Part shown: positions 11,601 to 26,600 of the stretch, piece by piece | How the letters are laid out: each line of letters opens with the position of its first letter | Numbering within the stretch: the stretch's first letter is position 1 | NCBI GenBank assembly: GCA_963576735.1 | Contig: OY755190.1 | Span: 3,031,695 to 3,095,694 of the forward strand | DNA from: Bedellia somnulentella | Lineage: Eukaryota; Arthropoda; Insecta; Lepidoptera; Bedelliidae | Length of the DNA: 64,000 nt | Direction: 5' to 3' | Made by a program: the position numbers and the translations under genes | The notes under the pieces: model-generated | What the model was told of the DNA's origin: nothing | The model's database searches: none | Seen by the model: the letters and a program-made list of their open reading frames with translations, nothing else

Positions 11601-14600
11601 AAGAAATAAGGGGTTAATTCAAACACGGTAACCTGGCCATCGGGGGTTGACGGTACTTTTATTTCTGGCTACTCTGGGAGCCGGCGGGACATGAAAGGTT
11701 AAAAACAGTTTTTAGTACAGCTTTACGTAAAGCGTTACATTTCTTTCATGGATGTAAGGTACGAAATTGTGTTTGTTTGCACAATTCTAAGTTTAACATA
11801 ACAAAGCAACAACATGCTTGTTTCATTATGAACTATGTTTAAGTATTAAGTCACAGTGACTGGTAAAACCTTGTCTATTGGGTGCGTTAGAATAGCAATT
11901 TATTTCTGTGCATGGCATTAACTTTTATGGATACCATAATACCAACCCTTCTCATACTTAAGATGTTATGTAACTAATTTTTCTCCACTTAAAGTGCTGT
12001 ATGTCAGCAGAAACAGTTGCTTTTTTAAAACTGGCAAGTTTATTATTATAGATATGGTGGTATATACTGTATTGTACCTACAAACATTAGCTATATTGCT
12101 GTCAAGTGTCTGTTTAGTATAGCTCTAGCATGTTACCCCCGACATTGTATGAGGTGATTCAGGGTACTGGGGCTCTAAGTATTGGTTGGGTAATGTGGCT
12201 GGAGATCCATCATCAACCATCCTATATTTCATAATCTTTTCCCCTCTGAACTTTTAAAAGATGGGAAACCCTTTAGTATCTGAAAGCTATCCCAAAAAGT
12301 TCAACCTTTGCATTGGATGGCGGTTTTAAAGATTTGCTGATCATCTGGCCCTTCCTGCCAAAAATAAAAAGCCCTTTGCTTATGAGATTACAAATATTCA
12401 AGAAACAAAAACTTGCGTACATTACTCATAGGATGCGATGGGATACTGTTATTCTAAGCAGACATTTCATAACTTTAGAAAGGACTAGTGGACCGCCCCA
12501 GTTTCTTATGAGGAGTGTTACTTTTTTAATATCTAAAGTTTCTTCAATCACTGCTCACCCTTCATGAAATTTTGCGTGATGATTAGCCCAAACAAACAAA
12601 GTTAAAAAAACTTAATCTTTTTATTATATTAATAAAAATGCATTTAACATATTTAATGCCATTAATGGTAGATCTTTAATATATTTTACAGCTGACAAAC
12701 AGGGTTCTAAAACTACTGCTACCACTTCAGATAAAGAAGATTGTAATTTTTGTCCAACTTGCGTTTCCAAGGGTGAACAGTATTTATGCTTTTATTTTAT
12801 TTTTGTAGAACATTGCTCATTTACGACACTTGTACTAAAACGGTTTAGTTCCTATTTTGTTTAGATATCACTTGGTTTTTGTAGATGGGGTAGCCATTGT
12901 TGAATCAACTCTTAAAGCCTAGGTGGTAGTTTGTATTTACATATACGAGGGTGGGTCAATAAGTCCGTGACTTTTGGAATAAAACACAGATTTTTTGATA
13001 AAAAAATAATTTTATTTTTCAACGTAGTCTCCCTTGAGCTCTATACACTTTGTCCAACGCTTCTCCAATTTTTATATCCCTTCCAAAAAAAAAATTATTT
13101 GTCGAGGACCTCAAAATAGGCCTTTGTTTCAAATCTTTTTCCACCTAGCCATTTCTTCAGGTTTGGGAACAAGTAGTAGTCGCTCGCAGCCAAATCTGGA
13201 GAATAGGGCGGATGAGGGAGCAATTCATAGCCCAATTCATGGATTTTTGCCATGGCAACTGCACATGTGTGCACCCTTGCATTGTCTTGGTGGAAAAGAA
13301 CGTTTTCCTTTCCCAAATGAGGTCGGTTTTTTTTCAAATCATCATTGAATCGGTCCAATAAGTTGGCATAATATCCCCCATTGATTGTTCTTCCCTTTTG
13401 TAGGTAGTCAATGTGGATTATCCCGCGTGAATCCCAAAAAACAATCGCCATAACTTTATTGGCTGACAAACCCACCTTGGCCTCCTTTGGCGCCGATTCA
13501 CCCTTAGAAACCCACTGTTTTGACTGTTGTTTGGTCTCTGGTGTGTTGTGATGGATCCATGTTTCGTCCACGGTTACAAAACGGCGCAAAAACTCCTCCA
13601 CATTGCGATTAAACAACGCCAAACCTTCCTGTGAAGTTGTTACACGATTGCGTTTGTGGTCGACTGTGAGCAAACGCGGCACCCATCTTGCGGAAAGCTT
13701 TCTCATGCCCAAGAGATCATTCAAAATTGAAACCACTGAGCCATGCGAGATCCCTACGGCTTCCACAATCTCTCGCACTTTCAATCTTCGGTCGGCCAAC
13801 ACCATATCGTGAATTTTCTCGATTGTTTCGGGTGTAGAGACCTCAACTGGGCGTCCAGGACGTTCGGCATCTTCAGTGCTTGTACGGCCACAACGAAATT
13901 CAGTAAACCATTTTTTTACCATTTAAATCGATGGTGCAGAGTCCCCATAGTATTTATCAAACTTAGCCTTGGTCTCGGTAATGGTTTTTTTCGCAAGAAA
14001 TAATGCTTAATAAGCACACGAAATTAACTTTTTTCCATTTTCTCCTCAAATTTGTGAGTAGTCTGATAAAAATAGTCAAACACAAAACTAACTGACGCAG
14101 CAAGTTAAAATTTAGACAGGAGTCAACTGACAGATGGCTGTTCACAGGAGCAGTATTGCTGTTTTAGTAAAGAGGTCAGAAATTCAAAAAGTCACGGACT
14201 TATTGACCCGCCCTCGTAGTTGGTCTAGTTTGTCAAAGTTGGTCCATATATGATGCACTATCAAAGTGCTAACACTAAAAATAGGTGGTCAAAAAGATTA
14301 CTACCTTTTACACATTTCGTATTCTAACCAAGGGCCAGAGAAGCCTCGTATTTTATCTTTGCCCTGTTCATATCTGTAACTAAATTTTATAAATACCTTA
14401 CTGCTTCAATGGTCTATCATGGCTACAACCCTAAAAAACGTAAGGTAATGTTTACACAGACCTTGAGATTTAGCAATTCCTCGCCGAGATTTAGAATTAG
14501 AGAGAGATGGAGATAGTCAAATAAAACATCATCTGAAAAGGGTTCTAGACCATATCGCCAAATAATCACTCAATCTTAGATGCTTCGAACTACTCACAGT

Positions 14601-17600
14601 AAGAGTTCAGTAAATGCTATTTCAAGCCGACACCGTTTATTCCTCACAATTTTTACTCGTGGAAACTCACACATTTAGTTTTCCTAGATATGCCTTCCTT
14701 TACATACATACATACATACATACATATTCTCACGCCGTCAGTTCCCATTGGGGTAGGCAGAGACCATCGATCGCCACCTTGTGGCCTTCCTTTATTGTTA
14801 ACTATTTTGGTGAGTACACTACGCATCTGAATAAAGCCGCGTTTATCCATTACAAAAAAACTGCCTCGTGTCTACTGCATGAAAAGGCACAGGTCAGGAA
14901 CGGATTCAAAGCCCAACGCTCTAAAAAGGTTGTGGGTATAGGTACCTAGAAATCTCTTGGCCATAGTGATAAATATCATCAGCTTCAGCCTCAATAGACC
15001 ATAAAAGTGAGGTCGTAGGTCGATTAGGTTTGTGGGCGCATGTCCATCTTGCCTATGTGGCTGGATCCGCGCTCGACACAGGTAGACATGATTTATACTT
15101 GAATCCATATCTCAGCATTATAGTTGCCACTGAATCACAAAGGTTTGATGTGTATCAAAATAATCGCCTCTGCGCCCGCCGGTCTTTAAACATTTGATAT
15201 CTGTTGGAGTAATGTTAGAGCGCACACTACTGCGGACTCACTCGCACATAGCAGTGTCTCACTCATATTCCTACATCGCGGTATGTAAATGTTTTTCGAG
15301 CTAAGCATAAATACAAATTATAAGTTGGTACATTATGTACCAACTATGATAGCAGGGTGTACTGGCCAGTATATCTTTGCTGTTTCCTCATATCTATACA
15401 ATCAATCCTAAATCGTGTAAAGATAGGCATAGATGATATCTTTCGATACACCTTGATCCTCGCATACCACGTACTTTAAGGCGCCGTTGGTTCAGCGAAA
15501 AATATCATCTGAGGGGGTGCTGCCCCCGCGGGCGCGGGGAAGCGCCTACGCGCCGATCGAGCGGCCGTCTCCTCGACGCGACGCCGCGTGCGCGCGTTTT
15601 AAAAACATACGAGTACAGTAGGGTAAGCAATACAGTTATTGTCAACTCGACAGTTTTAGCCACTCGCAAATATTTTCTATGGTATGGGTTCGGACATTTG
15701 TTTATGATTATTAACATTTTCTTTCTAAAATATTTACGAATGGTTATAACAGTCAGGGTGACGAAAACTGTATCGCTTACCCTAGGTTATCAATTTCAAA
15801 AATAGTTTCTACCATGGCCGTTTACAATATAAAATATAACATAACATAAACATAAACGTTCACGCCGTTTATCCCCGAAGGGGTTGACAGAGGTACCAAA
15901 TACTTCTGAACTCTCATGGCTGCGCCATCTAGTGTCCAGAGAAGGTACCACGTTTTGCTAAGACAGTGTACTCACGTGATAGGGGGCAGGCCTATCGCCG
16001 TTTTGTACGAATACACTGTCACATGACTAAGTACAACTCAGCCATGTGGGTTTCCTCGCGATGTTTTCCCTCACCGTTAACAACCATGATAAATTAACCA
16101 CACATATGACTTTAGAAAAGACAAATTGGTGTAGGCCCGACCTAGGATTGGAACTCCCGCCCTTCTGTTTTTGGGCGGGTGTTCTACCCACTGGACTATC
16201 ATGTCGTCGTCGTATAAATTATAATGATACGATAGATTTGTCTACCCCTGTCAGTTTAACAAAATTATTACAGTGATAATTTCATAACTTTTGTCGTGTC
16301 GTGTCGGCTTAGAATAACACTACCCCATTTCTACCCGTGATCGTAAGAGGCGACTAAGGGTATAGGGGCTTTTTAAGTGATTTTTGGGGCGATGTGGTTG
16401 GAGAACCGTCACCGAAATCATATATTATTACCATCTTTTCCCAAATCAACTTCCAAAAGTGGCTGAGGAATTTCTCATTCCAAAGCTCTGGCTATCCCGT
16501 TAAGGGATTTATAGCCGTGAGTATATGTATGTATATAATTTTCAGTTTACACCTGTAACTATTTAATATTATTAATTGAAATTAGAAGTTACTTTAACGG
16601 TTTTGTTCTTTTTCCCATTCCTAATAAATTAAACAATAAAATATAAAAATGAGTGCAATCTATGAATTGAATGAATTCTTTTATATTTGCTAATGCTAAC
16701 CGTACGCACGGTCACTCTCACGCCTACATTGACGCGCATCGTATACAGATAGGTCACTCGCACACTAACGGCGCCGCACGCGCGTAAATTGTAAGATCTG
16801 TAACACAAGGCGCGCGCGACATAGGTCCATCCCCTAAAGCAGCTCGCCGAGCACTGAGCGGGCGGCGGGCGGCGCTCGGGCTCGAGTAGGACTGCGAATA
16901 TCGATGTTTTTAAAATATTTGTTTTATTGAATTTATTAAAAAAGAAAACTAATCGCCAATTATTATTAGAAATACAAATGCTCAAATTATGATGCAAGTT
17001 ATATGTAAGTAGGTAAAATAAATAAAATATAAAACGATTTTAAAGAGTGTAATTAGAGGTATGTTGGCGATTTTTTTCTATCGAGCGAAAATGTTTTAAT
17101 CATGTTTCGAATCGCCAATTTTACAGCAGAAAAGCTTCAAGATTTTGATGTATTTTTTTCAAAACCATATTGTTATAAACATACGCATTATAATGTTTCA
17201 AAAACTCTGTTCGCTGCACTAACGGCACCTTAATCTATATTTATACACTATTGCGGTATCGGCTGCCTCGAAATTTCCCAACATTCAAGACCTTCATATT
17301 TAAACATGTTTGATGCTAATATGTATTAGGTGTTCGTGATTTACCTTATATTATTAGCTACAATTTTTATTTAACATATATACATACATATACTCACGGC
17401 TATAGCTTTGGAATGAGAAATTCCTGAGCCACTTTTGGAAGTTGATTGGGGAAAAGATGGTAATAATAAATGTTTTCGGTGACGGGTCTCCAACCACATC
17501 GCCCAAAAATCACTTAAAAAGCCCCTATACCCTTAGTCGCCTCTTACGATCAACCACGGGTAGCAATGGGGTAGTGTTATTCTAAGCCGACATTACACGG

Positions 17601-20600
17601 CAATTTTTATTTTACATTATTTTAAACATCAGTATTTAACTTATTCCTTAATTTAAAAGTATTCGATGTAGAAAGTATAGTCGTTTGAGTGAAGAATTGA
17701 TTAGACAAAATAGCAAATCGTTATAACTTATGTTGAAGTAGGAAAAGTTAATAGTTTTTATTGAGTACTTGTATACGTTATTATGGTATCTTTGATTACT
17801 TGATTACACAGATATAATGCATCATCAATTGTACCGTTTGCGAAACTACCGATTGCCAAGTTGAATATATTATGTTGATGTTTTATGATATTCATTTTAA
17901 ATGTAACTTTTTGTTGTTGCGTTTTTTGTATGAGCACAGTATTGGTCATTGATAACTTTACGAGATAAGGCACTATTCATATCGTTTTAAGTAGTACCTT
18001 TCATGTTTTATTTATTTATTTAAACACTTTATTGTATACAGATGGAAACAGTATTTAACAAAATAGGTACAGATGATAAGAGTTAACAGTCTATGTACAC
18101 AGAGGCGGACTTATCGCCGTAAAGCGATTTTTTCCAGTCAACCTTTATGGTGAGGTAATACAAATAAATCTTAGTCCATATATTTCCTCTATGTGGGCAA
18201 TTGCGTAGCCATGGTGAGGCAGGGTGGGGTTCTTGCCCCGCCCTAGCTCTTACCTGATAAGGTACCTTATCAATACAAAAAACTTATGTATAGAAATTAC
18301 GCACATAATATTGTTGGCCCTTCGACTACCCACGGCTTTCTATGCCGATGTTTGTGGGGTTCGAACCTTGACCGATGGTTTCACGTGTCCTTAAAATCAT
18401 GGAATCGTCTAGATTGTTCTGATTATCAGGTGATTAATTCTGAAAATTATGGGGTTGTGTAGGATACTTCATAGTGAGTGAGTAAAGTATCAGCACACGA
18501 TCACCCACCGCCCTGGACAAAACTAGGTAATATGGTAAAAGGATTGGAATTTGACAGTCGACAGGCGTTATATTATTACAATTGCTATGATAATAAAATG
18601 AACTAGTTATTATTATTTTAAATATATAACTAATAAAATAAGATGAGCAAATAGTTGAAAAAATTGCTCGTGATTTAGAAGTACCATTACCTCTACAACA
18701 CCTTCGGGGCTGGACGGCGTGAACGTTTGTCGCGGGTTGGGTTGGGTAAAAATAGCTATATGTAATAGCTAAATTCATTAACCTTGCTAAGTCCTGGGCG
18801 GTGGATGTTCGTGTGATAACACCTTAATGATCCATGTCATGCGACAGCCGTGATAGTCCAATGAGTAGAACGACCGCCCGTCAATACAGACAGGCGTAAA
18901 TTCAAATCCCGGGTTGGGCCTACACAAATTTATTAATTTGTCATGGTTGTTAACTGTGAGGAAACCGGCTAAGTTGACGTCATGTAACAGTGTATTCGTA
19001 CCAAACGGCGATAGGCCTGCCCCCATTCACGTGGTTACTCTGAACAGCAGGTGAAAACGTCACGTGATGTTCAGAATTATTACTCCTCTGTCAATCCCTT
19101 CGGGGATATACGCCGTGAACGCTTGAGCTTGAGTCTTTTGAGTCAGGCGTTAAAAAATATATTTTAATGTCTGAACGAATGTCTGACTACGCTCACAGGG
19201 AATACTATACTTTACGTTACTACGTGATTACTCATTTTGCAATATTAACTCACAATTACAACTATATGTAGTGACTCAACACTATGTTCTTAATATTACT
19301 CGCAAGGTCATCTTCATTTAGTAGGAAAATTCCTAAAAACAGTATCAAAAAAACAAGTTCACCGTATATCCTTGAAGGGATTGGAAAGGCACTAGTTTTT
19401 TTTTAAAACATCTCGTGTATAACTAAATTTTTATACGGTATTATTTTCTTAGAAAATGCTTGTAAGTAAGGGGGCACGTAAAGTTTTGATAGACCACTTT
19501 ACGTTCTTGACCACTACCGCTACGCGATGGATGGATAGGATAAGTTTATATATTACCGACTAATATCTATTATAAACGTGTTTAACAAAGCTAAGCTTTT
19601 ATACAGGCCCTTGGTTCATCATCTGAGCATACTTCCTAACCAATAATACAACCAATAGTAGCCAGTACACTGACCATACATTTACAGACGGCTATAAATC
19701 CCAAAGAGTTAGCCAGAGCTTCAGATTTAGACGGTTTGAATGAGATAAAAATATACGATACTATGTAAGTGCGAAAGAGATGGCTGTTTTATACTACGCG
19801 ATATCTAGTTAAAAGGTCGCTCATGATAGCTGGGCAGAAATAAACACTGTTAATACAGTAACACAGTCTTATGCGTAAATAATTATGAAATCATTTATGT
19901 GAGCCGCTTATATTAAGATTTTATCAATTCGCAATAAATAATGCAAAATTTAACCTGAACAAATTTGTTAAAACAATATCTACGTCGCCGTAAAAGAATA
20001 CGTTCATTATCATTTTAGTCATCGATTATATAGTTTTAATGGTTATTGTTTTATTTGCTATTGTTGGTAATCCTTATGTTGTGAGGTGTAGAGTTGAAAG
20101 TGGCGTGTGCGCAGTGGTGTGACGTCAGAGCGGTTATGTTTGTCCGGAGTTTACGTTTGTTTAGGTGTCGCACGGCCAAGGTGCATTACGTATGTCAGCC
20201 GATATGGCGGGTAGGCCAATTCTCTTATATATTTCTGGCAATAAACTGTACCGTTTATCATTAGGTAGTTACAAGATGATAGGCCCCTGATTAAGGATGG
20301 GTCGATTGGGTCGTATATTTTTTAAATTTTCTTTGTTTCATTATCATTACTATATACATAATATTATCTTTATTCGAATCTGCAAATATACACCGCGCAT
20401 ATCTTATTTTTTATTTGTCTTTCTTGATTATATTTAAGTTGCTACTTCTTTGGATCTGTTGTAATTGGAATCAATTTATCGTTGTATCACGGCTGTATGT
20501 TTTTTCCTTAAAAATTTTACCATGTATAAACGAAACAATTCGAAGTAGGGGCCAGACACGCAGACACAAACATGAACTGGAACCTGAAACAACACAAAGT

Positions 20601-23600
20601 ATGAGCTAGAGTAGAGATAGAAAGGACGAGTTTTTCATGTCTTCGTTTTTAAAAATTGGTGGACAATAAGGTGTTGCCAACGCAACATTGGGGAAGAAAA
20701 CTGTTACCCAAATTAGATTACTGCAATTGAGAGAAGGCATGAGGGGTCTTAGTCGTACGAAATTGATAATGATATTACTTAGTATATAAAACAGAATAGC
20801 GGCCCAGTAGTAGACTAATATCGAATATGATGTAATTTAAAATTTTACACACTACAACCAACATCGCGCCTATTACTAGCGTGTACCCGTGGTTTTATAT
20901 GCTTGGCACTATTACCAGCCGGCATTAGTATTTGAAAAATCAGGAAAGAAACAATATTTTATGTGGACTAAGTTTTTTTTTACATACACACTTAAACTCT
21001 CGGCTATAAATCCCAAAAAGGGGTAGCTAGAGCTTGAGAATTAAAATATCTTTAGCTCAATAGCTTCTAAGATAGATAGAAATAGGATAATGCTATTCTT
21101 AGCCGAAAGTACACCGCCAAGACTTTCTTAAATAAAAATATGTCCAATCCTTATAACTTATTCTGAAACAAGCACGTTTTGATTCTACAATGTATAAACA
21201 TAACGAGCCTTATCAAAGTTTACACAGATTTATATTAACTAGCAATCAAGCACAACATTCTACGCGGAAATGAGTGGTTCTAAAAAATATTTCCAGTTAA
21301 TAACAATAACAGCTTAAAAATGTTTGCAAGAAAATGATAAACTGACTCAGAATTGTTTACTTAAGAGTTCAAAATTATTCGTAAATTAATTGCAAAATAT
21401 AATGAGCATGTCATGTATGAGGATGATGAATGTGAGAGAAGCAAGACAAGTTGGTCACGATCGCACAAAGAAGCGATAGAAAGTCCCAGTCTACCCTAAT
21501 GGCGGTCAATAGCGTGAAGGAAGTGAGTAAGCAGACGTGCCTGTGCCACGTGCATCATTAGAAAGAGATCGTATGTCAATCGAACTTAAAACTAGGTATG
21601 TGAAGTAATGATAAAGACATACATACATACATACATATACTCACGGCTGTAAATCCCTAGAAGGGGTAGCCAGAGCTAAGGAATTAGAAATTCCTCAGCC
21701 ACTTTTGGAAATGTGAGTGGGGAAAAGATGGTAAAAGTAAAGGTTGTTGGTGATGGGTCTCCAACCACATCGTCGGGAAAAAACGGGGTAGTGGTATTCT
21801 AAACCGACACTACACAGCAATGAATGATAAAGAATAATAGAAAAATATCTTTTGTAACTAATGTACTAACAATGCAGTACTGATAATGATGAATGACCAA
21901 TACCATTCAACAAAACTATTATAGCCTTGTCTCCCTCCCTCTTCTTCATATGGTATTCATAGAAATTCAAAAAGAGGCGTTAAATGAACATCACATAGGA
22001 AGTAAAAAATATATTTTAATATCTTGTCTAGGAATCGTGCCAAATATGGAGATCGCAATGTCTAGTTTCTTAACTAGGTCAGCTAAGAGGTTTCAGTCGA
22101 CGGCATTGAACTTTCGAATGGACAAGACGCAGTCTGCGATTGCCAGTTTAATTTTCTTAACATATGTTCTCTCGGTTATTCCTCATCTTCAAATAACTCT
22201 AATATGCACAGGATTTGGTCCCATCCACTGTGAGGGAAAACATTGTGAGGAAACCCAAATGACTAAATTGTACTTAGTCATGTGACAGTGTATTCGTACA
22301 AAACGGCGATAGGCCTGCTCCCTATCACGTGAGTACACTGTCCAAGCGAAACGTAAAAGAGTACCCACTCTGAACACCAGGTGACAATGTCACGTGATGT
22401 TCGGAAGTATCATTACCTCTCTGCCAACCCCTTCGGGGATGTTCGGCGTGAACGTTTGAATCTTGAGATTTGCTCCCATTTATTGATCGCTGGCGAAAGA
22501 TTTTTGACCAGCAGCAGACCCACAATCGCCTTGCACAGCCCGCACACCCTAAACTGAAGATGTGTGTGACGGATATATTAGTTCAATTGAACATCATAAA
22601 GTTTTATTACTTGCTATTCAAATTATCCACAGAGGTTTTTCCCACTATGTTTTCTCTAATTGATAAGGTGTCATTACACTAGAGATGTGCGAGTTTAATG
22701 TGTTTTATAAACAACCAAAAAGATCGCTTCTTTAACCTCGCCTCCTTGAGCATCCTTATTGCGCCCTATATTATTATCGCTAATAAATGACCATCAGTGG
22801 AGGCCTATACGAGCGCTATTTTATCGACATGATATCGGTTAGAATGAGATAGCAGTATGCGATACAAAGTAAGTGCGTAAGAGATGGGTGTTTTAATACC
22901 ACGCGATATCTAGTTAAAACAAAAAGGACGCTAACTAGCTACGCTGATATGAATAAAAATATCTGAAGATGTAGGTCAACTTCACGGTTTAAAAACCAAA
23001 TGCTTCAGAGGGCAAGCACGAGCGCTATTTTATCGACACGATAACGGTTAGAATGAGATGGCAGTATACGATACTAAATAAGTGCGTAAGAGATGGCTGC
23101 TTTATCGCACGCGATAACTAGTTTAAACACGGCTCGTGCTGCAGGTTTTGTGAGGTAGTTTAACTGCTTAATGTATAAGCCTTATACATTTAAAGAGTAA
23201 TACTGAAATCTCAAATCTTTTTTTATACATTGGTATGTAGTGACAATAGAAGATGATAATAGGCAATTACTGACATGAAAACGACAAGAATGGCGGTGTA
23301 ATAGATGTCTTTCATTCGTTGTACATGTGTACGTATAACAGCTAATTATACAAACTGTTTCCGGATTTAATTAGAGAATTTACTACTTAGTAATAACCTT
23401 GGGTGCCGAGTGGGAATGATCCTTCTGTAATATGCAAGAGATTTGGGTTCAAGTCGTGTATTTTTAGTGTAGATAACTGTTTTTTTTTAAATCATACATG
23501 TAGGTCAACAGAATCAAATATAGATCTATATATTTAAACAGACATAAATTAGACAAATATCCCGCTATATCCGTTTTTATACGGAACAAATTCTGTTATC

Positions 23601-26600
23601 AGCATAATAGGCTATTTGACTAAGTTTTGAAAACGATCTTACGGTGTTAATTCGTTTACAAGGAGCCCTAAAAAAATATTTTTCTGTCTTCATTTCAGCT
23701 ATTTTATTATAAATCGAAAAAGAAAATGCAATATTCAAATGTGCCGCGAAAACGCGACTTTAAGTAATATGGCGGCTGTAGCACAAATGACGTCAATTCC
23801 GCATTAAACACCAATGAGCGTAGCGATACACAGTCTGTTTATGTGCAATCTACGTCATTATAGAAATAGCCAATCACGGTCGTTTTTAGTCACGTGACAG
23901 TTGCATCGAAAATACTTATTTTTGAAGACGGATTTTAGCGAAATAATGCAATATTCTTATCTCGCATTATTACATATTGCTCCAAAAAAGAATTATTAAG
24001 ACTAATGAAATAAAAGAAATGTATATTTTTATTACAGTCAAATAGCCTATTCAATAGTGCCATGCCATATCTAATTATCTGCATCACACATAAGTCTCGC
24101 AGACATGGGATCCCGCTGTGTGTAGGCACTTTAATACTATAGTCTATAGTATTAATGTCCCTAGACATCAATACTATAGTCGTCTCGGACGACATTCACG
24201 GACGAAATGGGTTATGTGGTTAATTTATTGCTCAATTTTATGTCTAAGCCGACACTACACGGATAGTTTAATTTAAACGTGTTTATAAACATAAGATAGA
24301 TAGATAAGACATTTATTGCAAGAAAAACACATTACATTAGAATTTACAATGATTCACGCACTAGGCATTGCCTGTGTCGCATGAATCTAGGGAACACATT
24401 TAAAATACACAACAAATAATACAAGTCTTAATTAAGAGAGAAAAAGAAACAAAAAACTGGTTTAAATAAAAATAAAACTAACTAAATTACAAAAGCAACT
24501 AAGTAATAGTTTGTGCATATTGCGAAGTGTTTAGTTACGAGTTTATGTGTGTGTGTGTATTGGATATGTATGTGAGAATGAATTACTGTGTGTATGTGCG
24601 AAGGTGAATATTTGTGAGTGAGTAAGAGTGTGTATGTATGAATGTGTGTGTGATAGACAACTAATTAATTAGTGCACAGTTGTGGCGTACTAGCCCGTAC
24701 ATCTGTACCATACCCCCAAGATAAACGACGGCATGTAAAAAGAGTCGATCTTTGACCTACCTTTCTGGGATATATATATTGTCATGGGTATAATAATTTT
24801 CTTGAAAAGTATTTACCAGCGTTCTACTGTTTAAACTGGTAAAGTTGTTTTGTTGATAAATTGCTATGGCAGCTAGCCAAATGTGTCCAATTTTAAGTAC
24901 ACATTGAAATATGCTTCACAATGACAAATACGTAGATGTTTTTTTTAATCAAATGTCTCGCTACTAAAGTTGCAAGTTAAGTGGTGAAATTTTGTGAAAT
25001 AAAGGGTCAAACGTATATCTCTAAGCCACTTCCACTTCATTCATCGTTATTTTAGAGGACTGTTCTGTTCTCGTTCCTGTTCTGTATGGTAGTAGATGTT
25101 ACGTATGTTAATAGACGAATAAAAGAAGATTAAATTCAGAGGAAATGAGATCCCTCTGAAACTCTGCAGTTTATGTAATGTTAAATTATGCGACAGAGTT
25201 CGAAATTGGGTTATTGTAGAATTTGTTCGTAATACCTTCGCGCGTACTCTGTAGACCAATCATGAAAATTATGAAAATGGGTATATCAAGACCTCGATAG
25301 GACATAGAAATTAGGATGGTTTTTAATGTCGGTTTTTCACTTCAACGACAATTTTATTCGTAAATAAAATAGGGCCAACGGCGCCATTTTAAAAAGATAG
25401 TTTTTTGCCGTGTAGTGCCGGCTTAGAATGTCACTACCCCTTTCTACCCACGGGTGTCGTAAGAAGCGACTAAGGGTAGTATCTTTTTGTCTCATCTACT
25501 TATTAAGATTTCAATGCGACAGAACGATACTTGAGTTGTTCTCAGCTGGAATACTCAATTCAGAAATCGGGCGTAAGGGTATGAGGCTATTATCAGTGTT
25601 ATTTGGGCGATGCGGTTGGCAACACATTACTAACGATACTATTTTACTTCTACCATGTTGTCCCCTATCAACTTCCAAATGTGGCCAAGGAGTTTCTAGC
25701 TCTGAAGTTCTGGCTACCCCTTTTTGGGATTTATGGCCGTGAGAATACGTATATATGTATAGTTTTTTTTGCATCGTGAGGTCGACTTCTTTGGTAACAG
25801 ACTATTATCTAAATAAAGCACTGATTACCCCATTTCAATTAGTGTAGAGTACACGTGTTCATTACATGACTATCTGTATCTATTGTGTACTCAGATAAGA
25901 ATGCGCAGTTATGTGATGTTTATACGTATCAGTGGTGTGAGGAAAACAAGGTTTATGAATGACATAGTTTATGTTGTAGCAGCTGGCTTAATACCTACTT
26001 TATGGTTACGGCTTTAATGAGCAGATGTGTAGCCAGAGCTTTAAATCTGAAAATATAAATAGCTCTTTAGAAATGGGTCACAGATCACCAATTACCTAAA
26101 TCCCTTTGTCGCATCAAAAAAAATAAACGGAAAGAGGTGGAGTATAACATATAGCGCCATCTAGTGTCCAGAGAAGGTACCCACGTTTTGCTTAGACAGT
26201 GTACTCACGTGATAGGGGGCAGGCCTATCGCCGTTCTGTACGAATACACTGTCACATGACTAAGTACAACTCAGCCATGTGGGTTTCCTCACGATGTTTT
26301 CCCTACCTGTGTGAAGTTGGCAGCCAAAACTGGCAGCCATTATAATACGACCAAATTAAGAAGTAAAATACTTTTTGGTTCCATTTACCAGAATAACATG
26401 TAAATCCAAAGTATTTACTAATTATAATGTTATATGTATCGATACTCATCCGGACATACATCCATATTCATCTGTAGACAGTGCCAAAGCCTGCAGATAA
26501 AATGAAATTAAGCATGGGAGCCGCTCCAGAAAAACCCTCACCTCTCCTAAACCAAGACCCGTAACACTTTGTGGTTACATTCATTGTAAAGCCTATTACA

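Noticed and set aside
13603..14003. Plus-strand frames over the first mariner
   Set aside because: They are shadows of the minus-strand transposase, which carries all the family motifs.
16629..16997. 122-aa minus-strand frame, with its twin at 58919-59233
   Set aside because: The two share sequence because both lie in repeat X. The frames begin in different surroundings, have no domain and are arginine/valine-rich because of CG-rich repeat DNA.
21893..22285. 130-aa plus-strand frame
   Set aside because: Its C-terminal part runs into a family B SINE (gagggaaaacattgtgagga onwards), and the rest has no recognisable domain.
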